A stretch of 64,000 nucleotides of DNA from Galaxea fascicularis (GCA_948470475.1 OX419346.1:8870801-8934800), one strand, 5' to 3'. Counted from the first letter of the stretch, positions 48,502 to 60,533 are shown. Numbers and translations are program-made. The notes: generated by a model from the sequence alone, not told the origin.

Positions 48502-49646
48502 ATGGAGAAATTTATTCAACTTGGAGAAAAGTTTGGACTGGAAGGAGAAAAGCTTCTTGAATTTGTGCGTGAACAACAAAAGTTGGACAAAGAGGGAAGG
48601 CGCAAAGATGATGCAAGAGAAGAAAAGCGTCAAAAGTTGGAGGAGGAGAGAAGGTGCGAAGATGAAGAAAAACAAGAGAAATTGAGGCGGCTTGAAGAAG
48701 AGAGAAGGCGCGAAGATGATGAAAGAAAGTGTCAGGAGGAAGAAAAACAAGAACACTTCGGCAGCTTGAAGAAGAAAAACAAGAGAAATTGAGGCGGCTA
48801 AAAGAACAAAGAAGGCGGGAAGATGAAGAGAGAGAGGAACGATGCCGAAGAGATGATGAAGAGAGAGAAACAAGATGCCAAGAGCGAGAACTGAGAAAAT
48901 TGAAAATGGAAGCTGATATCCTGAAACAGAAAGAGGCCGCCGAGGCTGCGAAGAGGGAGCATGAATTAGAACTTGCACGGCTAGGAAATCTTGATGATCG
49001 TCCACGTGAGGACCGAGCTAAAGCGCCAAAACTTCCAGCGTTTGTGGATGGTAAAGATGATTTAGACGCATACCTACAGAGGTTCGAGAGATTTCCTGAG
49101 ACAGCTAAGTGGAAAAAAGATGGATGGGCATGGAAGCTCAGTGCTCTGTTGTCTGGACGTGCACTAGAAGTGTATTCACCTCTATCGGAGGACGCAGCTA
49201 AAGATTACGATAGAGTGAAGATTACGTTGATGAAGAGATATGACCTCACAGAAGACGGCTATCGTCGCAAATTCAGAGCATCTAAACCGGAACTTGATGA
49301 AAGTCCGGAGCAGTTTATTGTGCGACTAGACAGATACCTGTTACGATGGCTAGAGCTTTCAGATACTGAGCAAACCTTTGAGGGCCTAAAGGACTTAATT
49401 GTGAAAGAGCAGTTTATTGATTCCTGCCCTAAAGATCTGGCCATTCACCTACGAGAAAGGGCACCTGAAACCCTAGCGAAGATTGCAAAAATCGCTGACC
49501 AGTACTTAGAGGCTCATGGCAAGCATTTATTTAGCCCAGTGAGCAGGAAGCCGGCAGTACAGCATGAGAGGGACGAACCCAAGAATACACAGTTTAATAC
49601 AACAAATACGCTCGTGGTCATAAAGCTGTCAACTGCCCAACCGTGA
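48502..49646 (+). pseudogene. gag with coiled coil and SCAN-like capsid domain, frameshifted
   Basis: Starts at ATG 48502 (MEKFIQLGEKFGLEGEK) and runs through a very charged coiled coil of Glu/Arg/Lys repeats. The frame changes by one base near 48752 inside that repeat. The rest of gag lies in a second frame up to 49646. About 49060-49510 is a capsid-like helical domain (LDAYLQRFERF, WKLSALLSGRALEVY) whose second half (ESPEQFIVRLDRYLLRWLEL, DLIVKEQFIDSCP) resembles SCAN domains, which are thought to derive from Gmr1-like gag. A second shift near 49600 moves the zinc-knuckle region (CFLCGKQGHEARNC) into the pol frame. Either could be mutational; the second could instead reflect gag-pol organisation. 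Confidence 0.85.
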
Positions 49647-51119
49647 TAAAAAGATGTTTTCTGTGTGGCAAGCAGGGACATGAAGCTAGAAATTGTTGCT
49701 CGAGTGCAAGAAGGCTAGGAGGACAAAGTAGGGATGGTAACCCTGTGCAACGTGGTCAAGTGAGTGCTTGTTGTTTAGTTCAGCCACCAGAGGTTAAACC
49801 TTCAGCAGAAGAAGTTAAGTCCTGTATCCAAGATAATAAGCTTGTGTTGGCTTGTGGTAAGAAGATTCCGTTGCTGAGTAGTGCCTGTGTTGAACCGTTG
49901 TCTGGAGTTAGAAGTAAAATGCCCGTCGTGAAAGGAAGAGTTGGAGAGAAATCCGTTGATGTCCTGAGAGACACTGGTTGTAGTGGGATAGTTGTAAAGA
50001 AGGATCTTGTGTCCGAGGATCAGTACACTGGCGACTTTAATGTTATGCTGCTCATCGACAACACAGCAAGGAAAGTGCCCATTGCGAAGATTGAGGTTGA
50101 CACACCCTATCTCAAAGGCCAAGTGAAAGCGCAATGTCTTACTGATGCAGTTTATGATTTAATTGTTGGTAATGTACAGGGCGCAAGAGCTGCTGACGAC
50201 CCAGATCCAAGCTGGCAAGATCATGTGCAAGAGGTGTGTGCAGTAACAACGAGAAGTCAAGCAAAGAAGGCCGGAGAACACATCCCGCTGAAGGTACCAG
50301 CTGCCAAAGAAAGTCCCGTTGTTGAGAGAGAAAAGCTCAAACAAATGCAACGTGACGACGAGAGCTTACAGAAATATTGGGAGCAAGATGACGTAGTTGT
50401 GAGAGGCCAGACCGAGAAGTCGTTTGAAGTGAAAGGTGGAGTTCTTTACCGTGTTTACAAGCACCCTTATGTGAATGGTGGTAAACCCCTGAAGCAAGTT
50501 ATGGTTCCTGTGCAGTTGAGAAACCGAATAATGGAACTAGTGCAGGGATCGATCATGGGAGGTCATATGGGAATAAAGAAAACGGCAGATAAGATTCAAA
50601 GTGCATTCTATTGGCCAGGCATTCAAGGGGATGTCACTCGTTATTGCAAGTCCTGTGATGTATGTCAGAAGACAGTTAACAAGGGTTCCGTACCGAAGGT
50701 TCCCCTGGAGAAGATGCCGTTAATTGACAAGCCGTTTAAGAGAGTAGCAATCGATCTGGTTGGTCCTATTAGTCCCCCAAGTGAAGATGGTGATAGATAT
50801 TTATTGACATTAATTGACTTTTCAACCCGTTATCCCGAAGCTGTTCTGCTCAAGAATATTGACATGGAAACTGTCGCAGAAGCATTAGTGGATATCTTTA
50901 GTCGTTTGGGAGTGCCTGAAGAGATTTTGAGTGACCTCGGTACGCAGTTTGTATCAGAGTGTATGAAGGAAGTGACGCGGCTGTTTAGTATTAAAGAGCT
51001 CACTACGACGCCTTATCACCCCATGTGTAATGACCTCACGGAAAAGTTCAATGGAACTATGAAGAGCATGCTGAAGAGATTGTGTAGCGAGCAGCCAAGA
51101 CAGTGGCACCGTTATATTG

Positions 51120-51153
<34 letters not shown>

Positions 51154-53095
51154 AGAGTCTACTGGTTTTTCGCCGTTTGAGTTGCTGTACGGACGAGCCG
51201 TTAGAGGGCCGATGTTTATCCTTAAAGAGCTGTGGACGAAAGAGCTGGAGGAACCTGAAGTGAAGACCAGCTACCAGTATGTGTTTGAGCTACGCGAGAA
51301 GTTAGAAGATACCCTCAAGCTTGCGCATACCGAACTTCAGAAAGCCCAAGTTAAAGGCAAGCATTACTACAACCGCAAGACTAAAGTCAGGAAGTTTGTA
51401 CCAGGAGATAAAGTGTTAGTGCTGCTCCCGACTGACCATGACAAGCTTCTAATGCAGTGGAAAGGTCCATTTCAGGTTAGTGCTGTAGTGGGTCTTAATG
51501 ACTATAAAGTGCGTGTTAAAGGAAAGGAGAGAGTTTACGATGCCAATTTACTGAAGAAGTATTTTGAGCGAGAGAATCCAGTACCCGTAGGAGCAGTGGC
51601 TGTTGAAGAGAACATTAATGATCATGAGAACGACGACGTTAAAAGTGATTTAGAAACAGTGGATCCTGTAGACGATGTTGATTTTCTGGAGATTGGTGGA
51701 TATGTCGCTAAAGAGTCAGTCAAGGATGTGGCCATCGGAGATAACCTTTCTGATGAGCAAAGCGCAGAGTTTATGGGCTTAGTGACGCAGTTCCAAAGTT
51801 TGTTCACAGAAGCTCCTGGCACAACAAGTTTGGCTCAACTAGTTAGGTCAAGACCTTATCCAGTACCGTATAGCGTGAGAGAATCGCTGAAGAAGGATAT
51901 TACAGACATGATGAAGATGGGGGTCATAAGAGAATCAAGTTCACCTTACGCTTTGCCTGTCGTGGTTGTTAAGAAGAAAGACAACACAAATCGTGTATGT
52001 GTGGACTACCGGAAGTTAAACAAGTTAACCGTGTTTGACCCTGAACCTATGCCAACTGCCGAGCATTTGTTCCAGAAATTGAGTGGTGACAAGTATTTCA
52101 CAAGAATTGATTTGAGCAAGGGTTACTGGCAAATTTCTATACCTGAGGAAGACATACTGAAGACTGCTTTTGTGATGCCTGACGGATCATATGAATTTCT
52201 GAAGATGCCGTTTGGTATGATCAACTCCGCAGCGACCTTGAAGAGAGCCATGAAGAAGTTATTACATGTCGTCGACAACGTTGAATTTTACTGGGATGAT
52301 ATTTTGGTTCATACCCGTACATGGGAAGAACACATCAAGGTGCTTCGAGGGTTCTTTACACGCTTGTCAGAAGCTGGAATGACCATAAGGCCGACTAAAT
52401 GCCTCTTTGGAGTTAACACTGTTGACTTTCTTGGTCATCGTTTGGAGGAAGGATTAATTGGTCTTCATGAAGACAACATGACAAAGATTAGAGATGCTCC
52501 AAGACCAACTACCAAGAAGCAGATAAGATTGTTCATGGGTCTGGCTGGATATTATCGAGATTTTATCCCCAACTTCGTAGCAATAGCAGCCCAGCTGTCA
52601 GACCTCACGCGAAAAGGGCAACCTAACAAAGTAGAATGGGGAGAGGCACAAGAGAAAGCCTATCAGAGCATTAAGACCCTCTTAACAAAGGAACCAGTCC
52701 TTTGACTGCCAGATCCAGGGAAAACCTACTTTCTGCAGACTGACGCCTCCGACAGTGGTATCGGCACTGTATTAATGCAGGAGCATGATGGCAAGTTATT
52801 CCCCGTTTGCTATGGAAGTAAGAAATTATCAAGTGCAGAGCGTAATTATTCAACCATCGAGAAAGAGTGTTTAGCCATTGTGTGGGGATTCAAGAGGTTT
52901 CATCTTTATTTGTATAGAGTTTCCTTTGTGCTACAAACAGATCACGAGCCACTGAAGCACATGAACAGTGCGAAGTACGCCAACGGATGCCTAATGCGTT
53001 GGGCTATGTTTCTTCAGAGTTATAATTTTAGAGTGGAGGCTATCAAGGGATCCAAGAATGTGGGAGCAGATTATCTGAGTAGGATTGAGGAATAA
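49643..53095 (+). pseudogene. pol: protease, integrase, reverse transcriptase, RNase H, one in-frame stop
   Basis: One reading frame, broken only by TGA at 52703-52705. In order: CCHC knuckle (CFLCGKQGHEARNC), aspartic protease (LRDTGCSGIVV), integrase H2C2 finger (GHMGIKKT, CKSCDVC), integrase core with Asp in VAIDLVGP, Asp in LSDLGTQFV and Glu in TEKFNGTMK, a GPF-type module (WKGPFQVSAV), reverse transcriptase (VCVDYRKLN, FTRIDLSKGYWQI, FYWDDILVH) and RNase H (FLQTDASDSGIG, TIEKECLAIVW). The catalytic motif reads YWDD rather than the more usual Y(L/I/V)DD. The stop is best explained as CGA to TGA at a CpG, since the frame continues unchanged into RNase H. The product would function in copying the element through RNA and integrating it. 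Confidence 0.9.
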
Positions 53096-53189
53096 CTTAC
53101 GAGACATTGGACTACCTTCTCTTGGTACAACTTAAGTAATTTTTCGTTGTTAGTACAAATTTAGGAAATTTCTTCTCAAGAGGGGGTTA

Positions 53190-53212
53190 TGTTACGAAAA
53201 ATTATTGCGTGA
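53190..53212 (+). repeat. truncated 3' LTR (first 23 bp only)
   Basis: Identical to the first 23 bp of the 5' LTR (TGTTACGAAAAATTATTGCG plus TGA), then departs completely from it. The remaining ~470 bp are absent, so no target duplication can be checked. Confidence 0.85.
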
Positions 53213-54112
53213 TAATTTTCACCGCTGACTTGTCCGAGTTGCAAAAAGTATTCCAAGAAGGACTTAGCAGGAAATAAAATTAAATGTGAAAGAGCGTTGC
53301 TTCACACTTATGCAAGAAAGCGGAAAAGAAATGTTAGCAGAACGCTGAATATCGGAGGACCTTTCATGATTATGCCTTTGAATTAATTGATCTTTTTACA
53401 TTGCACTCAATTCTTTCGGCAACAAACACATTTACGAAGTGCTTCATTCATCAGAATCGAAAATTCGCGGCCTCATCGATTAATTTTCGGGATATGTAAG
53501 GAAATACACATTAAAAAACAAAAAAAAAAGGAAGTGTATAAATGCAGGAAAATTAGAGTTATCGTTTTGGGGTACATATTATGAAAACTTAAAGCTTCGT
53601 TGTAGCATGTACAGTTGTAGCGATTTTTTTTGCTTGCGAGAGTGTTGAGATTTTTTTCTAGAAAATTGTCGCATCCCCAGCACACGGTAGTGCCGCTACA
53701 CGAGTGACAAAGCCTGTGATTTTGTCGCAAAAAATCGGCCAGCTTATTGAATTTCTCGCGATTTTAATCTGCTATTTGTTTAAAAAAATTATAATAGCAT
53801 CATCAATCGCTCGTGTAGCCGCGGCCTTAGTCAATTTTTATCACATAAAAGGATCAATGCTACCATTGTAACATATTACAATTGATATTTGTCCCCTGAT
53901 TTGAATAAATCCATTTGTTCGATGTTCCATGTTCTAACGCCAGGATTTATGGCAGAAGGCTATTTCACACCCTCCTGATGGTAATTGGTCAATTTTAATA
54001 ACGCGGGAAAAACAATAAGTGCCGCCCAAGAGGTGACGCGAAAAGAAATTGGGTATCAAATTTCTGTTTAAAAGCGAAAAGACGCCATCTCGTTTTCATT
54101 AATTTGGTAGCA
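53213..54112. other. no gene seen
   Basis: AT-rich sequence downstream of the truncated LTR and upstream of copy C. No supported frames. Confidence 0.5.
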
Positions 54113-54656
54113 ATGTCAAGTAACAACGGTGATAGCAGAGATCAAGGCTTACGCTTCAGCTGTAGGGCTTTCACGAGAACGTTTGTCCATATGGACAAAC
54201 GTCTGAAAGCAGCCCCCAAATAAGAGGGAGTTTAAAAAGCTGAAAAAGGCTGGGAGAGTCAGAGAGATGGCCTTTACTAAGAATCACACTGCTGGGGATA
54301 TAGAGCAGTTGCTTCTGTCCCATTTTCCAACCTTAGTTGGTCTTGACCTTTCACAGTAAGATGCCTCCAATTCCACCTTTTTAAATAGCCATTGTGTGTC
54401 AGTCACCAAATTTTGCTTTCACTGAGATATCTCGACCCACTTTTGTTCTTGCAGTTTGAGATTCATTAGCTCCTATGACAGGGGACATGCGATGGGCGTG
54501 GTGTTCCGTGGTGTACCCGATGGAGAGGAAATAAAGCAGAATTTTGGGGAAGACGCAAAGAAAAAAGTATTTATGTACTGGAAACCAGGTAGGGTACATT
54601 GTTTCATCTACAGTATCCACTGTTCAAAGGCCGTTAAATCTTTTTTGCTTTGGAGG

Positions 54657-54818
54657 TTAAGCCCCAGCCAAACGATCGCAACATGCCAGCACAACATATC
54701 ACAACATGTTACGATGTGCTGGGTGTTGTTGGCTCAAATTTGACCATTTTCAAACTTGAACCAACAACGCCCAACATGTCGTAACCAACAATGTTGCGAT
54801 CATTTGGCCGAGGCTTTA
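54657..54818. mobile_element. ~160-bp MITE in copy C intron 2
   Basis: Ends TAAGCCCCAGCCAAACGATC and, inverted, TAAAGCCTCGGCCAAATGATC, continuing GCAACAT. Inner ACAACATG repeats. It is a relative of the element in intron 1 of copy B. Confidence 0.75.
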
Positions 54819-56628
54819 CGGAGCGAATCTGTTGTAAATTAACGCACCATTTCCCACTGTCCAATTGTGTAATTCACCACGGTGAGATGTTTTTCATTGG
54901 ACTTGGATTAAAACTTTTTCCAAAAGGACAGATAAAAAAACAACACTCTCCCTTAGAAGAGGCCCAAGAACTTTGCCAGTGGACTCATGATTATTATTTC
55001 AGAGGGGCATGTTGTCAGCGTTGTCTTTCCCAAAAACAACTATCTCGCAAATCCTCTGGAAAGTCGCGTCTGCCTCTTTCTCGGGCTCGCAGAAAAAATT
55101 AATGTAACCTTGCTTGTTAAGTCTTGGCATTTGCATGTACTTATGCGCCATATCATCCAACTCGCCACTTCTTCTTTGTCGTGTTACAGCAAAAGATCTA
55201 GGACAATACAAATGAAAAGTTGAGCCCACCTCCTTACCCATTTCAGTGTTGGAAGAAACGGTGTGTTTTGGTTTAAGGTGGATCAAAATGGTTTTGTTTT
55301 ATTCATATGTAAACACCAATTCTTTGATGGTTCAATACTTCCACATTTTTCTGTTTGTTGTTCAGTAAATAAAGACAGGCCATTGGAAAACTGATGGCTG
55401 GAGTGGGTGAAAATTAAACCACAACAAATTCATGCAAGGGAAAATGATGCAATAAAAAACCCAATTAGCCAGAAAAAAATTCTTGCAATCTGAAAGTTAG
55501 GTTTTAGAGTAGACGGCTAGGGAACCAAGTGCCAAAAGCACAAACTTCAAGGGGGTCTGGGGTCATTCTTCTCCAGAAATAATTGATCTAGAGGCTCAAA
55601 ATTGTCATTTCATGCATTTTCAGCAAGACATTAATTTTTTCATAAATAGAAAAAAATTAAACAGCTTGTTCATAACTATCAGCACTTTTAGGCAGATCAT
55701 GGATCCTATTGGATGGCATTGGAAAACACACATCAAATTGAGTGAGAGAGAGAGAGAGTGTAATCAGGAGGACATTTGCTTTGCACTGCTCATTTACATG
55801 TAGGTTTGTTTAAAGGAGAACTGAAGTCAAAAATCAAGTACGTTTTTAAAGCTTGATTTAATTAATCATGGCAAGCAAAACACTATTAAACCTTTTTTTT
55901 CTGCTCAAGAAATGAGGAGACAAAAAAACAGGCGGTTTAGCACTGTCAATTCGCTGGTTATGACGGCGGCTCAGATCGGGCTTGTCAGCGGTTCTTTACG
56001 AAGCTTATGACGTATGATATGGGGAAGAAAAACATGGCAGTAGAGAAGCTTTTTGCTCATTCGGGAAGACATTATATTGCTTTGAATAGTCAAAATATGA
56101 GTGAAGGATTTTCAGAAATGGTCAGTTTGGACACAGGAAAAAGATAGATCTTTCTAGGATTGTGTAAGTTTATTTTTATCTTGACAGATCTAACTCCACA
56201 GTCGTACTTGCTGGTAATGGAATGACGATCGGGTTTCTGCAGACGTGCAGTCTTGCCAAAGATTGCAAAACATTTTCGCATTTCGCAATCTGCAAAGCTC
56301 CTGTTCGTCGTTTTAACTGAGTGGTTAGCTGTTATGTAGACGTTTCCTCTACAAATTAGATTGCTCTGTAACTCTTTTCTGGGAGGAATTGTGCAGCATC
56401 CCTGGAATGTTGATCCTGAACGTGCTGGTAACGCACGCAGTGTAATGTACAATAAAATACAAATCTTAAAAGTTGTGCTGGACTTTGCGTTTTTGCTATT
56501 AATTTACATTGTGCACTTTCCGGTCTTACGCAAGCAATCTCATATAAATAAAGCAACTTGGTTGAATCATGAGTGGTGCTTCGAGGTTGCCTCAAAGATA
56601 ATTTCTGCAGATCTTTCTGTTCGCCACG

Positions 56629-59421
56629 ATGGTTTACTGTGCTGCCTTTGAATGCAACAATGACTCGAGACATAATAACACTGTCTCCTACCACTGCTTT
56701 CCAACGGATAAGGCTATTCGGGACCAGTGGCTTGCGAAAATTTCGCGTGCTGATCTTGTCTTGACCAAAAACTCCAGATTGTGTTCAGCGCATTTTACCC
56801 TCGACGACTACAAGCGTGATTTAAGAGCAGAACTTACTGGCCAAAGAGGGAAAAGAGACCTCAAGGATGATGCCATACCTTCGATATTTTCTCATCTTCC
56901 CCCGCCCAAAAAGCCTAGGTTATCATCAGAGAGACGTTCACAAGAAAAAGCCAGGAAAGAGGTAGGACTTATAAGAATGCTGTTTTCAAAATCATTGACA
57001 TCGCGCGGTGCTTGTGCCTGTCACGCAACAGTCTAATATGCTGTAAAGAAAGAAGGCAAATTCGATTGATAATGTTGCTCGTATTGAAAAGTGTTTTTAT
57101 AAAATACTGCCTCCAAAACAAGGGGAAATCCAAGTAAATTTTATATGTGATTGGCAAGTATTTGAAGTTGCGACTTTCAAATGCCCTTCTCTCATGAGTG
57201 AGTGTCTTCATTTTGCAACTACTGACCTTAAAAGCAGATCATTATTAATGTCTTTTCCAGCTATATATCCATAACAGATCAATTGACTGTCATTTATTAA
57301 ACTGCAAGTCTCAAAATGATTTTACCTGCTGTTTTCACACAAGTTTTTCTTGATATGAGGACTTACCGGTAGTTAAACATACAATTCCTTTGCTGTAAAA
57401 CATGCAACAAGAACTGTTGTTTTGGTTTGTAGTATATATCCTCTGTAACTGCAACAAATCCTGTACTACCAAAGACTGATGAACATCCCCCAAGTACATC
57501 TCAATCAGATGGATTAGCCATACCTTCATCACCTGATACTGTTACTGATGGGCATCAACCAAGTACTTCTTCACATACATCAGATGGGGTAGCAGTTCTG
57601 CCATCCGAACGTCAGTTGTCGGTGCAGTCACAAGAGATTCAGGTAGACTTAGCTAGGGAGAGTACTGACTTTGGATGCCAGGTCAATACACATGGAGACA
57701 AGCTAATGAAGAAATCTTCAGAAACTCAAACTCATAAGGTAGAGATGTGTGATGCCTGTACACAATTTGAACCGGGCAATTCAAATATTATTGTGACTGA
57801 AACAGAAGATGACAGCAGAGAAAACATTGCTGAAACTGTCTCTCCAGTGGTGACCCCTCAAAAGGATCCCGAATATAAACCTTCTTCATCCACATACAAT
57901 CTGTCAGATGACTCTGAGGCGTCAGAAACTGAGGACAAGGAAAGCTGCAAGTCTCCTAACCCTCAGGACGAGACAAAATTCCTTGTTTTTAAAAGTCAAC
58001 TGTTTGAACTTCTCAAACGATGTCCTGACTGTGGTGCAGTTGTAATCAAAAGGCACCAGTCCACTCAAGGAACTCAATTATTTGTTACCCTAACTTGCAT
58101 AAATGGGCATACAAAATTCTGGAAAAGCCAGCCTATGCTTGAAGGGATGGCTGCTGGAAACTTGCTAATGTCATCATCCATTTTACTCAGTGGCTCCTCA
58201 TACACTAAGGTAGCCTCTCTAGCTGAGATCCTTAAGTTACAGTTTTTTAGTGAGAAAACATTTTATAACATTCAGGACAAATATTTATTCCCAGTAATTA
58301 ATGAGTTTTGGGGGCAAGAGCAAGAGTCTGTTTTTAGGGAATTAAATAGCAAAGATTTGTGGCTGTCAGGGGATGGTCGTTGTGATAGCCCTGGACACAA
58401 TGCAAAATATGGCACATACACTATGATTGATCAAGAAACTGATAAAATAGTTGATTTTCAAATAGTTCAAGTGAGTGAGGTTAATAGCAGCAATGCCATG
58501 GAAAGGGAGGGCTTCAAGCGTTGTATGGACAACATAAGGGCTAAGGGGGGGAACATTACAGTTGTGGCAACAGATCGTCATGTTGGGATTCGATCTGACA
58601 TGAAGAAAAATTATCCTGACATAGAACACCAATTTGATGTGTGGCACCTTTCCAAAAGTATTACAAAAAAACTAAATGAAAAAGCAAAAAAGAAAGACTG
58701 TGGGGAGCTCTTACCCTGGATCAAATCGATTTCAAACCATCTTTGGTGGTGTGCAGAAACCTGCGAGGGAAACCCAGAGCTGCTGAGAGAAAAGTGGATA
58801 TCCATTGTTCATCATATAGCTAACATTCACTCTTGGGACTCAGCAGATTTATATCATGAATGTGCTCATCCACCTATCCCTCACAATGTGGCCAGAACCA
58901 AAAGGTGGCTGCGGCCTGGATCCCCAGCCCATGAGGCCTTGAAGGAGGTCATATTTGACAAGAACCTTTTGAAGGACATCAAGCAGCTCTCACTGTGCTG
59001 TCACACTGGGAACTTAGAAGTTTACCATAGTGTCCAAACTAAGTATGTGCCAAAACGCCAACATTTTTCCCACAAGGGCATGGTTGCACGTACCCAGCTG
59101 ACTGCACTGGACCACAATGCAAACACTGGGAGGCAACAGGCTACTGCTACTCGGGGTGAAAATCAAGGGGACCTCCAATATAAAATTGTCTTCCCAAAAC
59201 ACACAAAAGAGTGGGTAGCTAAGCCAGCAATGGAAAAAACAAACAGGGATCATTGCAAGCCTATGTTAGATTCTATAATTGAACGGAAAAAACAAAAACC
59301 CTGTGAGCGGAGCGCAACCCTTCAAACCCCTGTAAACATTCCCAAAAATATTGCTAACAAACCAAGGCCGCCTAGAGCTGAAGTTATTGCCCAACACACA
59401 TCAAGGTTTACCAATAATTAA
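56629..59421 (+). CDS. Kolobok transposase with N-terminal THAP finger
   Basis: Two exons, 56629-56961 and 57433-59421, join in phase 0 for 773 residues with no internal stop. Residues 1-90 form a THAP domain (VYCAAFECN, SRLCSAHF, AIPSIF) for recognising the element ends. A long Ser/Thr/Glu-rich linker follows, then a zinc-ribbon-like CPDCGAVVIKRH...CINGHTKFW. The catalytic region has Asp425 in LSGDGRCDSPGHNAKY and Asp492 in VVATDRHVGIRSD, followed by FDVWHLSKSITKKLNEKAK, all typical of Kolobok. I did not pin down the third acidic residue. With its intact TIRs and TTAA flanks, this copy may be recent and possibly active. Confidence 0.85.
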
Positions 59422-59696
59422 CATGATAAAAACAAGCACAAAGCTTGACAAATTAGTCGGAGAAGATTTGTAAGTTATATTTTCATATAGTACTTCTATT
59501 TCGGTATTTTATACAATAAGGAGTCACCTTTTTCTTAGAAAAGAAAACTATACCATGGTGAACAAAATATACATTATGTATTTCTTGTGTATACAAGCAA
59601 CTAATTCAGTCTGTAATATTATTAAACTTATTGTGATTTGTAAGCAAAGCATAGTAGTTATTTTGGTGAAATAATAAATACACCAGGTAGATGGAA

Positions 59697-60533
59697 TCAC
59701 AAATCAATGTCTGTTTCCTGAAACCCAGAGTACTGTCCACTTTCCTCAGGAAATTCTTTCCTTATGGCGTGCACAACACATGCCGGAACCACTCTACGTC
59801 TGCCTTTCCCGAGGGTTCCGTGTATCCACCACGTAAATTGTAGATATGCAGCCAATCGCCAAGCTCTGAAATTCAAAGCAGGTGACGGGATTATTGCTTA
59901 GGGGATGAAAGTCCAATGGATGGAGCGAAGAGTTGGTGTTCGCTCAAAATACATTCATCTAACCCGGCAATTGTTTTACCTGTTTGTAATGGGCTCTGGA
60001 ACTGGGTTGAGGCGAGCATTGTGAATTGCCACGAGTGCCGTCCTCAAAACATCTGTAACTAAGCAAACTATCCGAGATTTTTCATGGCTTGTGATGCACA
60101 TGACACCTATCAGTAAACAATTAAGAAATTTGTTTTAAGCATTATAGACGTCTTTTTCACGGGGTTAATGGGGCCAACTTGATCGGGAAGGTTCCTCCCG
60201 CACTTATGAAAATTTATGGACTACTAAACTTCGAAACACGTATCACTGTGCTTTGTGCGACATAGGCAGACGGCTACGCATTAACCCTTCGAAAGCAAAA
60301 AGGAAAAAAAAAAACAAAAGTTTTCCTCACTAACCTGATTCATCGAATCTCTGATTGAGCTCCTCGAGCTATTGACAACAGTAGCATTCGTCGTTTGTCG
60401 CACACCAGTCCGTATTCCCGATCCCCGCTTGTACATCTTTTTCATCATCTTCTACATCTTCCAAGTCGTCCCCGTCTGGTTCTTCACCAGGGGGATATAT
60501 TGGCTCGAACTGAAAAGGTTCTACTCTGCTCAT
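59697..60533 (-). pseudogene. P2X7 C-terminal (Z-ballast-like) domain gene carried by the Kolobok element, degraded
   Basis: Three exons on the minus strand, 60533-60335, 60106-59980 and 59865-59697, join in phase. Exon 1 starts MSRVEPFQFEPIYPPGEEP, then an acidic stretch, then GNTDWCATNDECYCCQ. Exon 2 reads VMCITSHEKSRIVCLV and VLRTALVAIHN. Exon 3 reads RLAAYLQFTWWIHG and RRRVVPACVVHAIRKEFP. This is the pattern of the cytoplasmic zinc-binding ballast domain known from the P2X7 receptor and from many stand-alone invertebrate proteins annotated P2X7-like. There is no channel part here. TAG follows CYCCQ, where relatives have Glu, and part of the Cys cluster between DWC and EC appears deleted. 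As read it cannot make a full domain. The function of the stand-alone domain is unknown. Confidence 0.75.

Larger units (their letters stand above)
47848..53212 (+). mobile_element. Ty3/Gypsy LTR retroelement of Gmr1-like type, defective
   Basis: Begins with a complete 494-bp LTR and ends with a polypurine tract (AAGAGGGGGTTA, 53178-53189) followed by only the first 23 bp of the 3' LTR. Coding order is gag, protease, integrase, reverse transcriptase, RNase H. Integrase ahead of reverse transcriptase is the order described for Gmr1-like elements; most Ty3/Gypsy elements have it last. Two frameshifts in gag, one stop between reverse transcriptase and RNase H, and the missing 3' LTR make this copy defective. 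Confidence 0.9.

Noticed and set aside
48481..49005. 174-codon antisense frame over gag
   Set aside because: Mirror of the Glu/Lys/Arg-rich coiled coil; low complexity and no start context.
49598..49646. Programmed frameshift between gag and pol
   Set aside because: The zinc knuckle falls in the pol frame and no clear slippery heptamer was seen; a mutational indel is as likely, so no regulatory claim is made.
54999..55286. 95-codon minus-strand frame in copy C intron 2
   Set aside because: Some codon-like texture, but no recognisable motif, neighbours or splice structure; probably repeat-derived.
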